Source of the DNA: CAYJAD01 sp964371835
Lineage (GTDB): Bacteria; Desulfobacterota; Desulfovibrionia; Desulfovibrionales; Desulfovibrionaceae
Length of the DNA: 56,332 nt
Direction of reading: 5' to 3'
Assembly (NCBI GenBank): GCA_964371835.1
Contig: CAYJOP010000004.1
Coordinates: 1-56,332 of the forward strand
The position numbers and the translations under genes are program-made. Within the stretch, counting starts at the first letter, position 1, and the number at the start of each line of letters is the position of its first letter. Positions 53,808 to 56,332 of this stretch are shown one piece after another. The notes under the pieces were generated by a model that worked only from the letters and a program-made list of their open reading frames with translations, did no database searches and was not told where the DNA came from.

Positions 53808-54575
53808 ATGAAAAAAAACAAAGTTTTTTTTATTGGTGCAGGACCAGGCGATGCAGAGTTAATCACCGTAAAAGGTAAGCGACTCATAGAGTCTGCTGGT
53901 CTAGTGCTATATGCTGGCTCACTTGTACCCAAGGAGCTTGTAGCTTGTGCAAAGCCTGATGCAAAAGTAGTTGATTCTAGCCCCTTAACCCTTGAGCAAT
54001 GCCATGCTCTCATATGTGACACTGTGCAAAATGGTGAAGATGTGGCCCGTGTTCACACTGGTGACCCTGCACTTTTTGGCACAATTCGCGAGCAAATACA
54101 TCTTTTGGGCCAAAAGGACATTGAATATGAGGTTGTGCCTGGGGTCACCACTGCTTGTGCGGCTGCGGCTGCGGCCGGCATTTCCTTCACAGTGCCAGAA
54201 GTCACCCAATCCTTGGTTTTAACCCGCATGGAGGGTCGAACGCCTGTTCCAGCTTCCGAACACATTGGCGCATTTGCAAGCATTGGTTGCTCTATGGCAA
54301 TTTATCTTTCAGCAAGCAAGGTCAAGGAATTACAAGAAGAACTCTGCGCAAAAATGCCTGAACATACGCCAGTTCTTTGTGCATATAGGGTTGGTTGGCC
54401 TGAGCAAAAATTAGTCTGGGCCACTGCTGGCAGTCTTGAACAAGTGGTTGCACAGCACTCCTTAGTACGTCAGACAATTTTTTTAGTTTTACCAGCTGAG
54501 CTTGATGCTCATAAGGCAAACCCCACAACCTCACGTCTTTATGCTAGTGATTTTAAGCATGGTTGGCGCAAATAG
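53808..54575 (+). CDS. cobM: Precorrin-4 C11-methyltransferase
   Basis: A 255-residue SAM-dependent methyltransferase of cobalamin synthesis that methylates C11 of (cobalt-)precorrin-4; the anaerobic-route name is cbiF. The N-terminal FFIGAGPGDAELIT and the VHTGDPALFG and VPGVTTACAAAAAAGI loops are typical of the family. An anaerobe would use it in the cobalt-precorrin route. No other cobalamin genes are adjacent, so the pathway is scattered. The cobA-hemD fusion at 28049 makes the upstream precursor. Confidence 0.95.
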   Translation: MKKNKVFFIGAGPGDAELITVKGKRLIESAGLVLYAGSLVPKELVACAKPDAKVVDSSPLTLEQCHALICDTVQNGEDVARVHTGDPALFGTIREQIHLLGQKDIEYEVVPGVTTACAAAAAAGISFTVPEVTQSLVLTRMEGRTPVPASEHIGAFASIGCSMAIYLSASKVKELQEELCAKMPEHTPVLCAYRVGWPEQKLVWATAGSLEQVVAQHSLVRQTIFLVLPAELDAHKANPTTSRLYASDFKHGWRK

Positions 54576-54816
54576 TTTATATTAATTGCTCATGTTTTCC
54601 TTAATTTATATCAATAAAACAAGTCTTGATTATTGCATTTTTTAGTTTTATATTTTAACACCATTTGAAGCACTGTGAATTAAGTGTCACAAAATTTCCA
54701 TAAAGGCATATTCTGCTCTATTTTGGAATTTTTAAGTTTTTATTATTAAATTATTATTTTATGTACTTAGTTTTTTTAGCGCCTAGTAATTTTAGCAAAC
54801 AACAAACGGATGTACT

Positions 54817-55851
54817 ATGACTGGAAAGCTACAAGGTATTAGATCCTCACCATTGGTTATGCCATTACCACTGCTTGTATCAATTTTTGGTATTGCTTTT
54901 TGTTCTTACTATGCCCTTGGCAATAGCATGGACATCTGCATTACAGCAGGTTGTGAGATTAATGAAGCTGTAAGTCTTTGGGGATTATCTGTCTGGTGGT
55001 TTGGCACATTTGCTTTTTGTGTTTTTACTATACTTTCACTAAGTGGTAGGCCCTTACTTGGCGTAATTGCTTCTGGTTTATGTGTTTTTATAGACATATG
55101 GCTTTTAATTTTAATGCTCACCACTTCAACATGCATAAGTTGCCTTGTGGTTGGTGGCATTTTTGTACTTGCCTTTATGGCTTTCCGCCAAGCCAATAGA
55201 AGGCTTGACCCCTTATCTCACTCCATACTTGTAACCATTTGGCTTGTATTTTTCATTGCCAATTTGGGGGCTGCTGTTCAAAACAGTCTAGGTACATGGG
55301 CAATTACTGGTGAAAAAAATTCTAAAATTGATGTCTATTTTTCCCCTTCTTGTACTCATTGTAGTACAGCCATCAAAGCCCTCAAAGACCACAAAGATGC
55401 AGCTTTTTTTCCTGTCATGGAAAAAGAGTCTGACTTTGACGCCATTGCCAATATGTTAAGCTACATGATGGCTGGAGATGATATTTTAATTGCTTTGCAA
55501 AAAGCCCAAACCCCACAAGTAAATACTTTAAGTTTTTTCGAAAATGCCTATTTATACTTCCAATTATCTCGCAACAAAGCTAAAGTTTTAATGTCTGAGT
55601 CACCAGTTGTACCCTTGATTGAATATAAAGGCCTACCAGCCGCTCTTGCTAATTCTCAAGCAAAACAATTAAATTCAATAGAAACTCCAGCTACAGTGGA
55701 TGGCAACAAAGAACCCATGGAAACTTTAGAAACCATGGACCCCATCAACTTTCAAAATAACAATGATACGCTTCCCATTGATGTCGGAATTGCAGGTAGT
55801 TGCGGAGGAGTGCAAGAACAGCCTTGCGATGATAATCCCATCGCAAATTAG
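54817..55851 (+). CDS. VKOR-like and thioredoxin-like fusion protein
   Basis: A 344-residue membrane protein. Four to five TM helices span about 15-155. The first loop has C41-x4-C46 and the helix end has a CISC pair (C106, C109), the arrangement of vitamin K epoxide reductase-type disulfide formers. After the last TM helix comes a thioredoxin-like segment with S-C-T-H-C (C179, C182) preceded by a beta strand (IDVYF). The tail (about 285-344) is polar, with two more Cys (in SCGG and QPCDD). It would couple quinone reduction to disulfide formation in the periplasm. It could support cytochrome c or other secreted proteins. Confidence 0.8.
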   Translation: MTGKLQGIRSSPLVMPLPLLVSIFGIAFCSYYALGNSMDICITAGCEINEAVSLWGLSVWWFGTFAFCVFTILSLSGRPLLGVIASGLCVFIDIWLLILMLTTSTCISCLVVGGIFVLAFMAFRQANRRLDPLSHSILVTIWLVFFIANLGAAVQNSLGTWAITGEKNSKIDVYFSPSCTHCSTAIKALKDHKDAAFFPVMEKESDFDAIANMLSYMMAGDDILIALQKAQTPQVNTLSFFENAYLYFQLSRNKAKVLMSESPVVPLIEYKGLPAALANSQAKQLNSIETPATVDGNKEPMETLETMDPINFQNNNDTLPIDVGIAGSCGGVQEQPCDDNPIAN

Positions 55852-55999
55852 TTTAATCCAGCAGTTTAATTATACTAATTGCATGCCTAACATGATGAAC
55901 ATGTTTATTTGGTCAAGCTTCTAACAATCCTTTAGTTAAATTTGTGTCTTGGCTTTTTGATCAAATCATGAACACACTTTTTTGGGCATAGATTAAGTA
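55852..55999. other. Short intergenic, left flank of repeat
   Basis: Non-coding AT-rich DNA between the VKOR-thioredoxin gene and the repeat element. It ends with the TAAGTA at 55994-55999 that is repeated on the other side of the element. No gene or clear regulatory signal seen. Confidence 0.5.
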
Positions 56000-56277
56000 G
56001 TCGGCACTGAAAAAGCACATAACACAACGAAAACAAAACATTTTTAACTAAAAATGAGCAAATAAAAATGCCAGAAACAAGCGTATAAAATACAACTTTC
56101 TGGCATTTTATGCTGCCAAAATACTGTTTCTTAGTGCCGACTACCGAAATTTTTCTGTAAGAAAAATTTCGCGTGCCGTAAAATAAGCCAGAATTCACTT
56201 CTGGCGTCCCCAAAGGGGTATTTGAAGGCAACGTGCCTCTCTGAACAGCACGCTAAAGCGTGTTGTTCAGCATCGAC
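56000..56277 (-). mobile_element. 278-bp structured non-coding element, copy 2
   Basis: The reverse complement of this segment is identical to 19285-19562 except for one base (CACGC here, CACAC there, in the first stem). The change makes the stem CACGC-TTTA-GCGTG perfect. It is flanked on both sides by direct TAAGTA (55994-55999 and 56278-56283), a 6-bp duplication different from that of copy 1 (TATTTA). Differing flanks that match within each copy are strong evidence of independent insertion. No transposase is encoded. Confidence 0.85.
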
Positions 56278-56332
56278 TAAGTAGATTTTTGTAAGTATTT
56301 CGGCATATATTCCTTGACTCGAACCCATGATG

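Overview
The window is AT-rich bacterial DNA. Its gene content points to a member of the Desulfovibrionales (sulfate-reducer lineage); this is inference from content, not a database match. The indications are a System I cytochrome c maturation cluster whose CcmE carries a Cys-x3-Tyr haem-binding motif instead of His-x3-Tyr, a CobA-HemD fusion, a full-length PFK-2/FBPase-2-like protein, a Pal lipoprotein, a polar-flagellum-type hook gene, and cobalamin and sirohaem pathway genes. The codon choice and gene density are those of an ordinary chromosome, not of a plasmid or phage.

Layout. 1-2110: a small accessory island of about 2 kb. It is bounded by a 45-bp direct repeat of the 3' half of tRNA-Arg(CCG) and holds one fic gene flanked by two copies of an ~80-bp double-hairpin repeat. 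2263-8539: housekeeping genes (UPF0173 hydrolase, lepA, an alkA/ogt-type alkylation repair pair, a C39-like protein with a D-2-hydroxyacid dehydrogenase, pal). 9228-19035: a tripartite RND efflux operon, then PBP1A, a tRNA m1A methyltransferase and a TetR regulator. 19105-19562: two tandem copies of a structured, non-coding, transposon-like element. 19586-26326, mostly minus strand: flgE, ruvC, yebC, rlmE and hemW, with a CgeB/DUF3880-like glycosyltransferase on plus. 26546-35400: pepA, cobA-hemD, a CDF transporter, thiF, tyrS, PFK-2/FBPase-2, and an FAD oxidoreductase with a four-cluster ferredoxin. 35414-39876, minus: trmFO, dinB, a family 2 glycosyltransferase and a SprA-related protein. 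40183-50865: a CNNM/CorC-like protein, then ccmE-ccmF-(hairpin)-ccmA-ccmB-ccmC-ccmD-TPR-TPR and a 1244-residue degenerate hybrid kinase. 50883-55851: cardiolipin synthase, an M20 amidohydrolase, cobM and a VKOR-thioredoxin fusion. 56000-56277: a second full copy of the 278-bp element, inverted relative to the first.

The strongest unexplained signal is this 278-bp element family. Two copies differ at one base, and each is flanked by its own perfect 6-bp target duplication (TATTTA; TAAGTA). A diverged 174-bp relative sits in tandem and shares the hairpins with compensatory base changes. The two full copies are inverted and bracket about 36 kb. Other points of interest are the tRNA-Arg/fic island, the degenerate 7TM-REC-Hpt hybrid kinase downstream of ccm, the CcmE C-x3-Y variant with no visible ccmH, and a 126-bp imperfect palindrome at the end of lepA. 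No CRISPR array, rRNA, integrase or transposase gene was seen.
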